From the NCBI RefSeq assembly GCF_014192155.1, contig NZ_JACHXO010000001.1, forward strand, positions 124,001-188,000: 64,000 nt of DNA. Direction: 5' to 3'. The notes under the pieces are model-generated. The model did not search any database. It had not been told where the DNA came from and worked only from the letters and a program-made list of their open reading frames with translations. Below are positions 47,010 through 59,767 of the stretch, piece after piece. The translations under genes and the position numbers were made by a program. Position 1 is the stretch's first letter; every line of letters begins with the position of its first letter. This DNA comes from Roseateles terrae. Lineage in GTDB: Bacteria > Pseudomonadota > Gammaproteobacteria > Burkholderiales > Burkholderiaceae_C.

Positions 47010-48170
47010 GTGCTGCCCGATCTGCTTTCCACCCCCCCAGCGATCCTCGCCTTGGCAGACGGCACGGTCTTCAAGGGTTCCGCGCTCGGCGCCGCCGGCC
47101 GGACCGTTGGTGAAGTGGTGTTCAACACCTCGCTCACCGGCTACCAAGAAATCCTCACCGACCCCAGCTATTGCCGCCAGATCGTCACCCTGACGTATCC
47201 GCATATCGGCAACTATGGCGTCAATGACGAGGACGTCGAGGCCACGAAGATCCATGCCGCAGGCCTGATCATCAAAGAGGCGCCCGTCCTCGACTCCAAC
47301 TTCCGCAAGACCCGCAGCCTGCGCCAGTACCTGCAGGACGAAGGCACGGTCGCCATCGCCGACATCGACACCCGCCGCCTCACCCGCGTGCTGCGTGAAA
47401 AGGGTGCCCAGAACGGCTGCATCCTGGCGTTGAAGGCCGGCGAGCAGATCACCGATGCGCTGATCCAGGAAGCCATCGCCCTGGCCAAGGGCGCGCCCAG
47501 CATGGCCGGCCTGGACCTGGCCAAGGTTGTCAGCCGCACCGAGCGCGAGACCTGGACCGAAACCGAATGGGTGCTCGGCAAGGGCTACGGCGAGCAGACC
47601 ACCCCGCGCTTCCATGTGGTCGCCTACGACTTCGGCGTCAAGAGCAACATCCTGCGCATGCTGGCCTCGCGCGGCTGCCGCATCACCATTGTGCCGGCGC
47701 AGACCCCGGCCTCCGAGGTCTTCGACCTGGAACCCGATGGTGTCTTCCTCTCCAACGGCCCTGGCGATCCGGAACCCTGCGACTACGCCATCAAGGCCAC
47801 GGCACAGCTGATCGAAGCGGGCATCCCCACCTTCGGCATCTGCCTGGGTCACCAGATCATGGCGCTGGCCTCCGGCGCCAAGACCTTCAAGATGAAGTTC
47901 GGCCACCATGGCGCGAACCATCCGGTCAAGGACCTGGACAACGGCCGCGTCAGCATCACCAGCCAGAACCACGGCTTTGCGGTCGATCCCGACACGCTGC
48001 CGTCGAACCTGCGCGCCACCCATGTCAGCCTGTTCGACGGCACGCTGCAAGGCCTGGCCCGTACCGACAAGCCGGCGTTCTGCTTCCAGGGCCACCCGGA
48101 AGCCAGCCCCGGCCCGCATGACATTTCCTATCTTTTTGACCGCTTCATCGGTCTGATGTCCAAGGCCTGA
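47010..48170 (+). CDS. carA: Carbamoyl-phosphate synthase small (glutaminase) subunit
   Basis: 386 residues. N-terminal CarA domain ([20 protein letters not shown]) and class I glutamine amidotransferase domain with nucleophile Cys278 in [12 protein letters not shown] and the His-Glu pair in [12 protein letters not shown]. It supplies ammonia to CarB for pyrimidine and arginine synthesis. Translation starts at GTG 47010 with GGAG seven bases before. carB begins 12 bases after the stop. Confidence 0.98.
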   Translation: MLPDLLSTPPAILALADGTVFKGSALGAAGRTVGEVVFNTSLTGYQEILTDPSYCRQIVTLTYPHIGNYGVNDEDVEATKIHAAGLIIKEAPVLDSNFRKTRSLRQYLQDEGTVAIADIDTRRLTRVLREKGAQNGCILALKAGEQITDALIQEAIALAKGAPSMAGLDLAKVVSRTERETWTETEWVLGKGYGEQTTPRFHVVAYDFGVKSNILRMLASRGCRITIVPAQTPASEVFDLEPDGVFLSNGPGDPEPCDYAIKATAQLIEAGIPTFGICLGHQIMALASGAKTFKMKFGHHGANHPVKDLDNGRVSITSQNHGFAVDPDTLPSNLRATHVSLFDGTLQGLARTDKPAFCFQGHPEASPGPHDISYLFDRFIGLMSKA

Positions 48171-48182
48171 TGGAGACCCGCA

Positions 48183-51449
<3,267 letters not shown>

Positions 51450-51468
51450 ACTGGTGCTATCCATTCCG

Positions 51469-51511
51469 CCGCCGCTGCTCAGAATCCCTGGGCGGCAGCG
51501 GCGGTTTGTTT
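51469..51511 (+). terminator. Hairpin with T-rich tail between carB and greA
   Basis: CCGCCGCTGC (51469-51478) pairs with GCAGCGGCGG (51495-51504), then TTTGTTTT. It lies 20 bases beyond carB and ends about 21 bases before greA, so it can terminate or attenuate read-through into greA. Confidence 0.75.
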
Positions 51512-51532
51512 TGTCATTTCTAGGTTCAACAC

Positions 51533-52009
51533 ATGGCCACGATCCCCCTGACCAAGCGCGGCGCTGAAAAGCTGAAAGAAGAACTGCATCGACTCAAGAC
51601 GGTCGAGCGTCATGCCGTGATCAACGCCATTTCCGAGGCTCGCGCCCAAGGTGACCTGTCCGAAAACGCCGAATATGAAGCGGCCAAGGACAAGCAAGGT
51701 TTCATCGAAGGCCGCATCCTCGAGATCGAAGGCAAGCTGGCGGCTGCGCAAGTGATCGACCCGTCCGAGCTGGACGCGGGCGGTCGCGTGGTGTTTGGCA
51801 CCACCGTGGATCTGGAAGAAGAGGAAAGCGGCGCCGCCGTCACCTACCAGATCGTTGGCGACGACGAAGCCGACCTGAAGCAGGGCCTGATCTCCATCAG
51901 CTCGCCGATTGCACGCGCGCTGATCGGCAAGGAAGCCGGTGATGTGGCCGAGGTGCAGGCCCCGGGCGGCATCAAGCGCTACGAGATCGTCGACGTCCGG
52001 TATCTCTGA
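51533..52009 (+). CDS. greA: Transcription elongation factor GreA
   Basis: 158 residues, exact family length. The N-terminal coiled coil ([20 protein letters not shown]) carries the acidic tip [14 protein letters not shown] that enters the RNA polymerase secondary channel and stimulates cleavage of backtracked RNA. The C-terminal FKBP-like domain ends VEAPGG-like [20 protein letters not shown]. The stop overlaps the next ATG by one base. Confidence 0.98.
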   Translation: MATIPLTKRGAEKLKEELHRLKTVERHAVINAISEARAQGDLSENAEYEAAKDKQGFIEGRILEIEGKLAAAQVIDPSELDAGGRVVFGTTVDLEEEESGAAVTYQIVGDDEADLKQGLISISSPIARALIGKEAGDVAEVQAPGGIKRYEIVDVRYL

Positions 52010-52440
52010 TGCTGCTGCGGCTGAGGGCTTTGCTGGCGGCGCTGTGGGCGGGTGAACTGCTCACCGTGGCGTTTCTGGCGGCGCCCAATGCCTTTGCATC
52101 GCTGGAGCGGGCGCAGGCTGGCCTATATGTCGGCCGACTCTTCGAGATGGATGCGCGCATCGCGCTGGCCGCCGCCGTGCTGCTGGTGCTGATGGAGCGC
52201 CGGCTGCAGCGGGACGGCACGTCGACGGGTCCGGTGATGGGCCTGCCGCTGGTGCTGCCCCTGGTGGCGCTGTTCCTGACGGTGCTGGGCTACTACGGTC
52301 TGCAGCCGCTGATGGAATCGGCGAAGCAGGGGCTGGGGTCCTGGACCTTCCTGCAGCTGCATGCGGTGTCGCTGGCGATGTTTGGGCTGCGCACGGTGGC
52401 GGTGGTGGTGCTGGCGTGGCGAATCATGCCCAGGCAGTAA
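52009..52440 (+). CDS. DUF4149-like small membrane protein
   Basis: 143 residues with four hydrophobic segments (about 5-25, 48-62, 75-95, 117-138). The pattern GELLTVAFLAAPNAFASLER followed by GRLFEMDARI matches DUF4149/TMEM205-like proteins of proteobacteria. It starts within the greA stop (TGATG), so expression is coupled to greA, though no functional link is known. Function unknown. Confidence 0.8.
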   Translation: MLLRLRALLAALWAGELLTVAFLAAPNAFASLERAQAGLYVGRLFEMDARIALAAAVLLVLMERRLQRDGTSTGPVMGLPLVLPLVALFLTVLGYYGLQPLMESAKQGLGSWTFLQLHAVSLAMFGLRTVAVVVLAWRIMPRQ

Positions 52441-52498
52441 TGCCCAGGCAGTCATGCGCAGCCATCGCTGCTGGCGCATCGTCACCATCCCAGCGGAA

Positions 52499-52530
52499 AT
52501 AAAAAAGGACGGCAACATGGCCGTCCTTTT
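52499..52530. terminator. Bidirectional terminator between DUF4149 and yhbY genes
   Basis: An A-rich run, GGACGGC (52507-52513), six-base loop, GCCGTCC (52520-52526), TTTT. Fits both converging transcripts. Confidence 0.9.
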
Positions 52531-52550
52531 CTCGTGAGGAAGCGCCGGGC

Positions 52551-53027
52551 TCAGGAAGCGCTGGACTTCTTGACGCTGGTCTGGCGCGGCTTCTTCGCGC
52601 GCTTGATCTCGCCGCCCTGGGTGACGCGCTGGTTGCCCAGCACCTGCACCTTCTTGATCTGAGGGCGGTTGTTGCCGCTCTTGGAGAACTTGACGATCTT
52701 GACCGTCTTGGGGGCAGGGCGGGCGTCTTCACGCACGGCCTTTTCCTTCTCGGGCATCGGGCGCCACAGCACCAGCAACTTGCCGATGTGCTGGATGGGA
52801 GCGGCGTCCAGTTCCTCGGCCAGGGTGGCCAGGATCGATTCGCGACCGTCACGGTCGTCGGACATCACACGCACCTTGATCAGGCCGTGGGCCTTCAGGG
52901 CGGCGTCCACTTCCTTGGTCACGGCCGGGGTCAGGCCGTCGGCGCCGATCATCACCACCGGATCCAGATGGTGGGCGTCGGCGCGTTTGTCCTTGCGCTG
53001 GGCAGGAGTCAGTTGAATAGCAGGCAT
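52551..53027 (-). CDS. YhbY-type (CRS1-YhbY/CRM domain) RNA-binding protein
   Basis: 158 residues. The CRM domain fills about 1-98: LTPAQRKDKRADAHHLDPVV, MIGADGLTPAV, HGLIKVRVM and IGKLLVLWRP. E. coli YhbY has 97 residues and binds pre-50S ribosomal particles. Here a strongly basic tail of about 60 residues (KKVQVLGNQRVTQGGEIKRA, then KKPRQTSVKK) is added. ATG 53027 or 53036 could be the start. It is divergent from rlmE, as in other proteobacteria, with about 90 bases between. Confidence 0.9.
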   Translation of the reverse strand: MPAIQLTPAQRKDKRADAHHLDPVVMIGADGLTPAVTKEVDAALKAHGLIKVRVMSDDRDGRESILATLAEELDAAPIQHIGKLLVLWRPMPEKEKAVREDARPAPKTVKIVKFSKSGNNRPQIKKVQVLGNQRVTQGGEIKRAKKPRQTSVKKSSAS

Positions 53028-53117
53028 GGCGCGCATTATCCGTGAGTGGCGGACTTCGCGAAAGCGCCAGATGGCCGCAGCGGCGCCGCCTGCGGGACAT
53101 TCAGGCAAAATCCCCTC

Positions 53118-53789
53118 ATGAAAATCGACACCAAAAGCAAGAAGGTCAACAAGGCGTGGCTGAATCAGCACGTGAATGACCCCTATGTCCGGATGGCGCA
53201 AAAAGAAGGGTTTCGTTCTCGCGCCGCCTACAAACTGAAGGAAATCGACGAAGAATTCCAGCTGATTCGTCCCGGTCAGGTGGTGGTGGACCTGGGCGCC
53301 TGCCCGGGCGCCTGGAGCCAATACCTGCGCCGCCGCTTTGCGCCGAAGGAAGCGGGGGTGGGCGGCGCCGCTGCCGGCCAGCTCAATGGCCGCATCATTG
53401 CGCTGGACCTGCTCGAATTCGAGCCGATCGAAGGGGTGGAGTTCATCCAAGGCGATTTCCGGGAAGACGAGGTGCTGGCGCAACTGGAAGCGTCGCTCAA
53501 CGGTGCGCCGGTGGATCTGGTGGTGTCGGACATGGCGCCCAATCTCTCCGGCATTGCCGCCACCGACGCCGCCCGCATTGCCCACCTGATCGAGCTGGCC
53601 CTCGATTTTTCCGCCCGTCACCTCAAACCGGATGGTGCCCTGGTGGCCAAGGTCTTCCACGGGGCGGGTTACGATGAACTGGTGCAGGCGTTCCGGGACC
53701 AGTTTCGCCGGGTCAAAACCGCCAAACCCAAGGCCTCCCGGGATAAATCTTCGGAAAACTTTCTCGTTGGCATCGGTTTGAAGCGCTGA
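53118..53789 (+). CDS. rlmE: 23S rRNA (uridine-2552-2'-O)-methyltransferase
   Basis: 223 residues. The Lys-Asp-Lys-Glu catalytic tetrad appears in order: [29 protein letters not shown] and [13 protein letters not shown] site [15 protein letters not shown]. Relative to E. coli RlmE there is an insertion of about 14 residues ([16 protein letters not shown]). It modifies U2552 in the A loop during 50S assembly. ATG 53118 matches the family start. ftsH follows after 255 bases, the usual neighbour. Confidence 0.96.
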   Translation: MKIDTKSKKVNKAWLNQHVNDPYVRMAQKEGFRSRAAYKLKEIDEEFQLIRPGQVVVDLGACPGAWSQYLRRRFAPKEAGVGGAAAGQLNGRIIALDLLEFEPIEGVEFIQGDFREDEVLAQLEASLNGAPVDLVVSDMAPNLSGIAATDAARIAHLIELALDFSARHLKPDGALVAKVFHGAGYDELVQAFRDQFRRVKTAKPKASRDKSSENFLVGIGLKR

Positions 53790-53949
53790 TCCTGGCGCAG
53801 GCAGGGCTCGAGACCTTGGGGTGAAAAGTTCGGAAAATCGCCAAAACCCTGATGAGATCGGCCTTCCACCCCCGATTCAGGTCGTCCCGGGGCCGATGAT
53901 CATGGCAATATCTATCAACGGACATGGAATTGCCAATCAGGGGCGGGGA

Positions 53950-53977
53950 CTTGACTGTCCTAGAATCAACCCCATGT
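53950..53977 (+). promoter_or_regulatory. Sigma-32 (RpoH) type promoter of ftsH
   Basis: CTTGACT (53950-53956), 13-base spacer, CCCCATGT (53970-53977): five of seven and eight of eight consensus positions. It lies 67 bases before the ftsH GTG, in the 255-base gap after rlmE. A TAGAAT at 53961 inside the spacer could serve as a weak sigma-70 -10. Confidence 0.75.
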
Positions 53978-54044
53978 ACCGTCCAAGTCCTGCGCCTCGG
54001 AAGTTCGTCGTGGCTGCAGGGGACGGAAAGATGAAGGAGTCGCG

Positions 54045-55949
54045 GTGAACAATCAGTGGTTCTCGAAGGTGGCTGTGTGGATGGTGATCGCCCTAGTGCT
54101 GTTCACCGTCTTCAAGCAGTTCGATCGCAGCGCAACGCAGGGGAATCAGGTCGCTTACTCCGACTTCCTCGACGATGTGCGTGCCAAGCGCATCAAGCAG
54201 GTCACCCTGCAGGAAGGGTCCAGCGGCACGGAAATCGTCGCTGTGAACTCCGAGGGCGCCAAGGTGCGCACCACGGCCACCTACCTGGACCGTGGCCTGA
54301 TCGGTGATCTGATCAACAACAACGTCAAGTTCGACGTCAAGCCGCGCGAAGAGCCGTCGGTCCTGATGGGCATTTTGCTCAGCTGGGGTCCGATGCTGCT
54401 GTTGATCGCCGTCTGGGTGTATTTCATGCGCCAGATGCAGGGCGGCGGCAAGGGCGGGGCGTTCAGCTTCGGGAAATCCAAGGCCCGCATGCTGGACGAA
54501 GCCAACAACTCCACCACCTTTGCGGACGTCGCCGGTTGCGATGAAGCCAAGGAAGAAGTGAAGGAGCTGGTGGACTTCCTCAAGGACCCGCAGAAGTTCC
54601 AGAAGCTGGGTGGCCGCATTCCGCGTGGTGTGCTGCTGGTCGGCCCTCCCGGGACCGGCAAGACGCTGCTGGCCAAGGCCATCGCTGGCGAAGCCAAGGT
54701 GCCGTTCTTCACCATCTCCGGTTCTGACTTCGTCGAAATGTTCGTCGGTGTGGGCGCAGCCCGCGTCCGCGACATGTTCGAGCAGGCCAAGAAGAGCGCG
54801 CCCTGCATCATCTTCGTGGACGAAATCGACGCCGTCGGCCGTCACCGCGGTGCTGGCCTGGGCGGCGGCAATGACGAGCGCGAGCAGACCCTCAACCAGA
54901 TGCTGGTCGAGATGGACGGCTTCGACACCAACCTGGGTGTGATCGTCATGGCCGCGACCAACCGTCCGGACATTCTCGACCCCGCACTGCTGCGCCCCGG
55001 CCGTTTCGACCGCCAGGTGTATGTCACCCTGCCGGACGTGCGTGGCCGTGAGCAGATCCTGAATGTGCACATGCGCAAGGTGCCGGTCGGCCAGGACGTC
55101 CGTGCCGACATCCTCGCCCGTGGTACCCCCGGTTTCTCCGGTGCCGATCTGGCCAACCTGGTCAACGAAGCTGCCCTGTTTGCCGCCCGCCGCAATGGCC
55201 GCGTGGTGGACATGCAGGACTTCGAAAAGGCCAAGGACAAGATCATGATGGGCCCCGAGCGCAAGTCCATGGTCATGCCAGAGGAAGAGCGCAAGAACAC
55301 CGCCTATCACGAGGCCGGTCACGCCCTGGTGGCGCGTCTGCTGCCCAAGACCGACCCGGTGCACAAGGTCACCGTCATCCCGCGTGGCCGCGCCCTGGGC
55401 GTGACCATGCAGCTGCCGGAAGGTGACCGCTACAGCATGGACAAGGAGCGCATGCTCTCGACCATCTCGGTGCTCTTCGGTGGCCGGATTGCGGAAGAAG
55501 TGTTCATGGACCAGATGACCACTGGCGCCAGCAACGACTTCGAACGCGCCACGGCCATCGCCCGTGACATGGTCACCCGCTACGGCATGACCGACGAGCT
55601 GGGCCCGATGGTCTATGCCGACAATGAAGGCGAAGTCTTCCTGGGCCGTTCGGTCACGAAGACGACCAACATGTCGGAAGAGACCATGCGCAAGGTCGAC
55701 CAGGAAATCCGCAAGATCATCGACGAGCAGTACAGCACCGCCCGCCGCCTGATCGAGGAGAACAAGGACAAGATGCACGCCATGGCGACGGCGCTGCTCG
55801 AGTGGGAAACCATCGACGCCGAGCAGATCGACGACATCATGGGCGGCCGTCCTCCGCGTCCCCCCAAGGACTGGACCCCGCCGAGCAACAAGCCCGACAA
55901 CGGCGGCACTCCTGCCGTCAGCACGGGCAGTGCCCACGCAGCGGCTTGA
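54045..55949 (+). CDS. ftsH: ATP-dependent zinc metalloprotease FtsH
   Basis: 634 residues. Two membrane helices (about 7-25 and 105-127) flank a short periplasmic domain. The AAA module has Walker A GPPGTGKT at about 200-207, [15 protein letters not shown], and the SRH. The protease site HEAGH is at 422-426. FtsH degrades membrane and regulatory proteins, including RpoH in E. coli, as a hexamer. Translation starts at GTG 54045 after AAGGAG. Heat-shock control is indicated by the promoter. A strong terminator follows. Confidence 0.98.
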   Translation: MNNQWFSKVAVWMVIALVLFTVFKQFDRSATQGNQVAYSDFLDDVRAKRIKQVTLQEGSSGTEIVAVNSEGAKVRTTATYLDRGLIGDLINNNVKFDVKPREEPSVLMGILLSWGPMLLLIAVWVYFMRQMQGGGKGGAFSFGKSKARMLDEANNSTTFADVAGCDEAKEEVKELVDFLKDPQKFQKLGGRIPRGVLLVGPPGTGKTLLAKAIAGEAKVPFFTISGSDFVEMFVGVGAARVRDMFEQAKKSAPCIIFVDEIDAVGRHRGAGLGGGNDEREQTLNQMLVEMDGFDTNLGVIVMAATNRPDILDPALLRPGRFDRQVYVTLPDVRGREQILNVHMRKVPVGQDVRADILARGTPGFSGADLANLVNEAALFAARRNGRVVDMQDFEKAKDKIMMGPERKSMVMPEEERKNTAYHEAGHALVARLLPKTDPVHKVTVIPRGRALGVTMQLPEGDRYSMDKERMLSTISVLFGGRIAEEVFMDQMTTGASNDFERATAIARDMVTRYGMTDELGPMVYADNEGEVFLGRSVTKTTNMSEETMRKVDQEIRKIIDEQYSTARRLIEENKDKMHAMATALLEWETIDAEQIDDIMGGRPPRPPKDWTPPSNKPDNGGTPAVSTGSAHAAA

Positions 55950-56011
55950 GCGCCTGCGGGCGATCCTGAAACCCTGACACGGGTCACCGCGGTCCGAATG
56001 CGGTAATCTTG

Positions 56012-56041
56012 AAAGGCCGGTTCCGATGAACCGGCCTTTTT
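56012..56041 (+). terminator. Rho-independent terminator after ftsH
   Basis: AAAGGCCGGTTC-CGAT-GAACCGGCCTTT plus two further T; perfect 12-base stem. Confidence 0.95.
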
Positions 56042-56105
56042 CGTTGGTGCACTGTGGGGCGAGGGGCCTTGCACGGCGCCGACCCTGCCTCGATTGATCC
56101 GTCCC

Positions 56106-56954
56106 ATGAGCGTTCGCCAGATCTGGAAAACCACCCGCTTCGACCTCGACCTGTCGGAGCGGCCGCTGGTCATGGGGATCGTGAATGTGACGCCGGACTC
56201 GTTTTCCGACGGCGGCCAGCATGACGACCCGGCGCGGGCCATCGACTTCTGCGAGCGGCTGCTGGGGGAGGGTGCGGACATCCTGGACCTGGGCGCGGAA
56301 TCGACCCGCCCCGGTGCGCCCAAGGTGTCTGCGGACGAAGAATGGCATCGGCTGGAGCCGGTCCTCCGGGCGGCACTCAGCCTGGGCATCCCGGTGTCGG
56401 TCGACACCAGCAAGACCGAGGTCATGCAGCGTGCGCTGGACCTGGGCGTGGACATCATCAATGACGTCATGGCCCTGCGGGACGAGGGCGCCGAAGCGCT
56501 GCTGGCCAGCCACGCCGCCGCCGGCATTTGCCTGATGCACATGCGGGGGGATCCCGCCAGCATGCAGCAGCAGACCGCCTACACCGACGTGGTGGCCGAG
56601 GTGCGGGACTTCCTGCAGGCCCGGCTGGACTGCCTGCTGGGCCGCGGCGTGGCGCCGGAGCGCATCACGCTGGACCCGGGGTATGGCTTCGCCAAGACGG
56701 TGGAGCAGAACATTGCCCTGCAGCAGCGCCAATGGGAGCTGCTGGCGATGGGCCGCCCGCTGCTGGTGGGTTGGTCCCGCAAGAGCACGCTGGGCGCGCT
56801 CACCGGCCGCGCCGTTGACGAGCGCCTGAGCGCCAGCGTTGCCGCCGCCCTGGCCACCGTGGCCCAGGGCGCCCGGGTGGTGCGGGTGCATGATGTCGCC
56901 GCCACGGTGGACGCGTTGAAGGTCTGGCAGGCCTTCGTCAGACCAACGGCCTGA
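56106..56954 (+). CDS. folP: Dihydropteroate synthase
   Basis: 282 residues. Conserved loops: [59 protein letters not shown] and [11 protein letters not shown]. It joins p-aminobenzoate to the pterin in folate synthesis and is the sulfonamide target. ATG 56106 ([16 protein letters not shown]) is preferred over a frame opening at 56094. glmM follows after 62 bases; the ftsH-folP-glmM order is widely conserved. Confidence 0.97.
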   Translation: MSVRQIWKTTRFDLDLSERPLVMGIVNVTPDSFSDGGQHDDPARAIDFCERLLGEGADILDLGAESTRPGAPKVSADEEWHRLEPVLRAALSLGIPVSVDTSKTEVMQRALDLGVDIINDVMALRDEGAEALLASHAAAGICLMHMRGDPASMQQQTAYTDVVAEVRDFLQARLDCLLGRGVAPERITLDPGYGFAKTVEQNIALQQRQWELLAMGRPLLVGWSRKSTLGALTGRAVDERLSASVAAALATVAQGARVVRVHDVAATVDALKVWQAFVRPTA

Positions 56955-57016
56955 AATCCGCCCTTCGCATGGGCGACAATGACGGTTCCAGTTCGAACAG
57001 TCAGAGGTTGCTCCTT

Positions 57017-58351
57017 ATGAGCCGGAAGTATTTCGGTACCGATGGAATCCGCGGTACGGTGGGTCAGACCCCCATCACCCCCGATTTCATGCTGCAGCTC
57101 GGCCACGCGGTCGGTCGGGTGCTCAAGCGGAGTTACGCCAAGCCCAGCGTGCTCATCGGCAAGGACACCCGCATCTCTGGCTACATGCTGGAATCGGCGC
57201 TGGAGGCCGGTTTTGCCTCGGCCGGCGTGAATGTCCTGCTGACCGGTCCGCTGCCCACGCCCGGCGTCGCCTATCTGACCCGGGCGCTGCGTCAGCACCT
57301 CGGGGTGGTCATCTCCGCCTCTCACAATCCGTTTGCCGACAACGGCATCAAGTTCTTCTCATCGAAGGGCGAAAAGCTGCCGGACGCCTGGGAGCTGGAC
57401 GTCGAAGCGGTGCTGGAAGAGGCCCCGGTGTGGGTGGATTCCGCCAGCCTCGGCCGCGCCCGCCGCCTGGACGATGCCCAGGGACGCTATATCGAGTTCT
57501 GCAAGGCCAGTTTCAGCCCGGACCTCAGCCTGCGCGGCATGAAGCTGGTGGTGGATGCCGCCAACGGCGCGGCCTATCAGGTGGCGCCGTCGGTGTTTCA
57601 TGAGCTCGGCGCCGAGGTCATCTCCATCGGCACCAAGCCCGATGGCTTCAACATCAACGACAAGGTCGGGGCCACTGCGCCGCAGGCCCTGGTCGCTGCC
57701 GTCAAGGAACATGGCGCCCATTACGGCATCGCCCTGGACGGGGATGCGGACCGGCTCCAGATGGTGGACGCCGAGGGCCGGCTGTTCAACGGCGATGAGC
57801 TGCTGTATGTGATGGTGGCTGACCGCCTGGCCCGTGGCGAGCGGGTGCCCGGCGCGGTCGGTACGCTGATGACCAACATGGCGGTGGAACTGGCGCTGCG
57901 CCAGCGGGACGTCGAATTTGTCCGCGCCAAGGTGGGCGACCGTTACGTGCTGGAAGAGCTGGCCAACCGGGGCTGGCAGCTGGGCGGGGAGGGCTCCGGC
58001 CACCTGCTGGCCCTGGACAAGCACACCACCGGTGACGGCATTGTCAGCAGCCTGCTCGTGTTGGAAGCGGTGGCGCGCAGCGGCCGTCCGCTGGCCGACC
58101 TGCTCGACGGTGTCACGCTGTTCCCGCAGACGCTGATCAACGTCCGCCTGCAGGCCGACCAGCAGGACTGGAAGGCCAATCCCGCCCTGGCTCGTACCGA
58201 AGCGGAAGTGACCGCCGAGCTGGGTGACCGGGGGCGGGTGCTGATCCGCAAGTCCGGAACCGAGCCGCTGCTGCGGGTGATGGTGGAAGCCAGCGACGCC
58301 GACCTGGCCCGCCGCTGCGCAGAGCGCCTGGTGGAAGCCGTCAAAGGCTGA
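57017..58351 (+). CDS. glmM: Phosphoglucosamine mutase
   Basis: 444 residues, one fewer than E. coli GlmM. The start [20 protein letters not shown], the catalytic Ser102 in [19 protein letters not shown], the metal loop [13 protein letters not shown] and the phosphate-binding [12 protein letters not shown] are all present. It interconverts glucosamine-6-phosphate and glucosamine-1-phosphate for UDP-GlcNAc. ATG 57017 matches the family; the frame opens earlier at 56969, inside the intergenic sequence. Confidence 0.98.
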   Translation: MSRKYFGTDGIRGTVGQTPITPDFMLQLGHAVGRVLKRSYAKPSVLIGKDTRISGYMLESALEAGFASAGVNVLLTGPLPTPGVAYLTRALRQHLGVVISASHNPFADNGIKFFSSKGEKLPDAWELDVEAVLEEAPVWVDSASLGRARRLDDAQGRYIEFCKASFSPDLSLRGMKLVVDAANGAAYQVAPSVFHELGAEVISIGTKPDGFNINDKVGATAPQALVAAVKEHGAHYGIALDGDADRLQMVDAEGRLFNGDELLYVMVADRLARGERVPGAVGTLMTNMAVELALRQRDVEFVRAKVGDRYVLEELANRGWQLGGEGSGHLLALDKHTTGDGIVSSLLVLEAVARSGRPLADLLDGVTLFPQTLINVRLQADQQDWKANPALARTEAEVTAELGDRGRVLIRKSGTEPLLRVMVEASDADLARRCAERLVEAVKG

Positions 58352-58358
58352 GCACCGC

Positions 58359-58416
58359 TTCGATTCACCCCGGTCCAGCAGCCCGCTAGGCGAACATGAC
58401 AGCGGGGTGAATCGAA
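58359..58416. repeat. Perfect 14-base inverted repeat between glmM and pstS
   Basis: TTCGATTCACCCCG (58359-58372) and CGGGGTGAATCGAA (58403-58416) are separated by 30 bases. It begins seven bases after the glmM stop. It could be a terminator without T run or a widely spaced operator. Confidence 0.6.
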
Positions 58417-58546
58417 TATGACAAGTGGACGCTGGGGCAAGCCGCCCCGGCGTGCCCCCTTTGACCGCCCGCTTTGACCTCCCTAGGAAGGGTGGTGAAG
58501 GCCCAATTGGCCGGGCTTTGGGCGCTCTGCGTCACCTCCGCCGGGG

Positions 58547-58584
58547 CTGTCATAGTCGTCACGCTTGTGTCACATTCGGTTCAT
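58547..58584 (+). promoter_or_regulatory. Candidate Pho box array before pstS
   Basis: A perfect half-site CTGTCAT (58547) is followed by three 11-base-phased units TCGTCAC (58556), GTGTCAC (58567) and GGTTCAT (58578). PhoB binds CTGTCAT-type repeats every 11 bases, and pstS is its classic target. The array lies 43 bases before the start codon. Confidence 0.65.
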
Positions 58585-58626
58585 ACCATCCGTTCCGTTC
58601 GCCAACAAACCTAGCGATAGGACTGA

Positions 58627-59667
58627 ATGACCATGAACCAACTCCGTGCTGGCCTGCTCTTCGCCGCTTGCGCCACCGTCTTCTCGGTGGCCCAGGCCCA
58701 GGAAGTGACCGGTGCAGGTGCCTCCTTCCCGGCGCCCATCTACACCAAGTGGGCTGACGCATACAACAAGGCCACTGGCGTTCGCATCAACTACCAATCG
58801 GTGGGTTCGGGTGCCGGCATCAAGCAGATCCAGGCCAAGACCGTCGATTTCGGCGCTTCGGACGCCCCCCTTAAGGATGACCAGCTGGCCAAGGACGGCC
58901 TGGTCCAGTTCCCGACCGTGATCGGCGGCGTCGTGCCGGTGGTCAACATCGCCGGCGTGAAGCCGGGCCAGATCAAGCTGACCGGCCAGGTGCTGGGCGA
59001 CATCTACCTGGGCAAGATCACCAAGTGGAATGACCCCGCCATCACCGCCCTGAACGCAGGCGTGACCCTGCCGGACGCGCAGATCGCCATGGTGCGCCGC
59101 GCCGACGGCTCCGGCACCAGCTTCCTGTTCACCAACTACCTGTCGAAGGTGAACGCCGAGTGGAAGTCCAAGGTCGGCGAAGGCACCGCGGTGAACTGGC
59201 CGGCTGGCGTGGGCGGCAAGGGTAACGAAGGCGTGGCCTCGTATGTGTCGCGTCTGCCGAACTCGATCGGCTACGTGGAATACGCCTACGTCAAGCAAAA
59301 CAAGATGACCTACGTTCAGTTGAAGAACGCCGACGGTCAATTCGTCAACCCGAGCGATGACGCCTTCAAGGCCGCCGCTGCCGGTGCCAAGTGGAACGAA
59401 TCGTTCTACCAGGTGCTGACCGAGCAGCCCGGCAAGGAGAGCTGGCCCATCACCGGCGCCACCTTCATCCTGATGCACAAGCAGCAGGAAAAGGCTGCCA
59501 CCGCGCAAGCCGCCCTGAAGTTCTTCGACTGGGCCTACACCCAGGGCGACAAGATGGCTGACGACCTGGACTACGTGGCACTGCCGACGTCGGTCAAGGA
59601 CCTGATCCGGAAGCAGTGGGCGGACAACCTGAAGGACGCCTCCGGCAAGGCCATCAGCCTGAAGTAA
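58627..59667 (+). CDS. pstS: Phosphate ABC transporter substrate-binding protein
   Basis: 346 residues. A signal peptide (about 1-25, LLFAACATVFSVAQA cut before QE) leads to the mature start EVTGAGASFPAPIYTKWADA. Phosphate-binding residues lie in GASFPAP, SVGSGAGIKQI, FGASDAPL and RADGSGTSFLF. It captures phosphate in the periplasm for PstCAB. ATG 58627 and 58633 are both possible. It is probably PhoB-activated through the Pho box, and the hairpin after the gene should keep its level above that of the membrane genes. Confidence 0.98.
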   Translation: MTMNQLRAGLLFAACATVFSVAQAQEVTGAGASFPAPIYTKWADAYNKATGVRINYQSVGSGAGIKQIQAKTVDFGASDAPLKDDQLAKDGLVQFPTVIGGVVPVVNIAGVKPGQIKLTGQVLGDIYLGKITKWNDPAITALNAGVTLPDAQIAMVRRADGSGTSFLFTNYLSKVNAEWKSKVGEGTAVNWPAGVGGKGNEGVASYVSRLPNSIGYVEYAYVKQNKMTYVQLKNADGQFVNPSDDAFKAAAAGAKWNESFYQVLTEQPGKESWPITGATFILMHKQQEKAATAQAALKFFDWAYTQGDKMADDLDYVALPTSVKDLIRKQWADNLKDASGKAISLK

Positions 59668-59685
59668 TTCGGCACCTCTGAGTGC

Positions 59686-59718
59686 AGCCCGGTGTCCCTG
59701 AACGGTCACCGGGCTTTT
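59686..59718 (+). terminator. Intra-operon hairpin between pstS and pstC
   Basis: AGCCCGGTG (59686-59694) pairs with CACCGGGCT (59707-59715), then TTT. A nine-base stem with T tail inside the pst operon, fit for partial termination. Confidence 0.8.
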
Positions 59719-59767
59719 GCACAAGAGAGAAGAGAAGAAGTACCCCACAGCAACCAGCGGAGGCCCC

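Noticed and set aside
54093-56891. Minus-strand frame of 932 codons opposite ftsH and folP
   Set aside because: Crosses the ftsH terminator and two well-defined genes; composition typical of an antisense shadow.
59717-59767. Longer pstC beginning at TTG 59717
   Set aside because: The TTG lies in the T tail of the pstS-pstC hairpin and has no ribosome site; GTG 59768 follows GGAGG.
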